A DNA stretch of 64,000 nt from positions 1 through 64,000 of the forward strand of contig NZ_VFAC01000011.1 in the NCBI RefSeq assembly GCF_007644105.1. Reading direction: 5' to 3'. Of the stretch, positions 63,884-64,000 are shown piece after piece (position 1 is the stretch's first letter; each line of letters opens with the position of its first letter). The translations under genes and the position numbers were made by a program. The stretch comes from Elioraea rosea (lineage in GTDB: Bacteria > Pseudomonadota > Alphaproteobacteria > Acetobacterales > Acetobacteraceae). The notes beneath the pieces were generated by a model, which ran no database searches, was not told the origin of the DNA, and saw only the letters and a program-made list of their open reading frames with translations.

Positions 63884-64000
63884 TCACCCAAGTGTCGACG
63901 CCACCGCGCGGAAGCGGGCCACCGCGGCTTCCAGGTCCTCGGCGATGCTGGCTGGGATCTCGGCAGGAGGGGGAGTAAGGCGGGGCGCTGATGCGCTACC
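63884..64000 (-). CDS. C-terminal end of a gene entering from the right
   Basis: On the minus strand the frame is open from the window edge to a TGA at 63884-63886. It reads ASAPRLTPPPAEIPASIAED then LEAAVARFRAVASTLG. The helical end suggests a real small protein or the tail of a larger one. It would be transcribed into the nuclease fragment after a gap of about 51 bases, so the two may form one operon. Nothing more can be said from this stub. Confidence 0.45.
   Translation of the reverse strand, partial: GSASAPRLTPPPAEIPASIAEDLEAAVARFRAVASTLG

Noticed and set aside
1-64000. CRISPR arrays, rRNA, tRNA or tmRNA genes
   Set aside because: No regularly spaced direct repeats and no recognisable structural RNA gene were found on reading both strands.

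Overview
The window is GC-rich bacterial DNA with densely packed, often translationally coupled genes. The number of periplasmic Bug-type tripartite tricarboxylate receptors (four), the TRAP and branched-chain ABC importers, the Tat-type leaders and the DUF3489/serine-recombinase mobile modules fit a free-living alphaproteobacterium. The Acetobacteraceae (Roseomonas-like) are my best guess. No rRNA, tRNA or core marker gene is present, so this placement is inference only.

Left part (1-16.9 kb). An SDR cut by the window edge and a secreted SnoaL-like protein come first. A minus-strand four-gene operon follows, with overlapping genes for a GT2 glycosyltransferase, an acyl-CoA-dehydrogenase-like protein, a PIG-L deacetylase and a NodS-like methyltransferase. 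Next are a ribbon-helix-helix regulator with a clear operator palindrome and a polyhydroxybutyrate-depolymerase-type esterase. An acyl-activation cluster closes the part: a tandem class III CoA-transferase fusion runs tail to tail against an operon for an M20 amidohydrolase, a PaaK-like ligase and an acyl-CoA ligase/carrier/PlsC fusion.

Middle part (16.9-38.9 kb). This is a decaying, mobile-element-rich zone. It holds a radical-SAM fragment, an IS3 fragment, a broken TehA-type transporter, a truncated hydrolase and a truncated quinone oxidoreductase. Between them sit apparently intact stress or detoxification genes: SDR, NTF2-like protein, a large winged-helix/NTPase/TPR regulator, isochorismatase-like hydrolase, two metallo-beta-lactamase-fold proteins, an alcohol dehydrogenase and an alpha/beta hydrolase. 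A DUF3489 module with three tandem hairpins in its leader and a broken resolvase precedes a GH13 glucan enzyme. A phage packaging remnant (terminase-small-like gene and a beheaded DNA methylase) is joined abruptly to a beheaded serine recombinase.

Right part (39-62.5 kb) is catabolic and transport-rich. A GntR-FCD/alpha-hydroxy-acid oxidase/TRAP operon diverges from an HpcH/HpaI aldolase over an operator-like palindrome. A LysR gene precedes a TctB-TctA-TctC importer, an amidohydrolase, a complete branched-chain-type ABC importer and a second related amidohydrolase. This looks like uptake and hydrolysis of one or more nitrogen-containing compounds. A divergent Bug / M20-like / DUF1445 / Bug cluster follows, and its M20-like protein lacks canonical active-site residues.

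Right edge (62.5-64 kb). A second copy of the DUF3489 module flank has truncated the gene of a nuclease-domain protein resembling defence proteins. Degenerate copies of the module's downstream gene also lie near 8.4 kb and 44.8 kb, so this element family has seeded and reshaped the region repeatedly.
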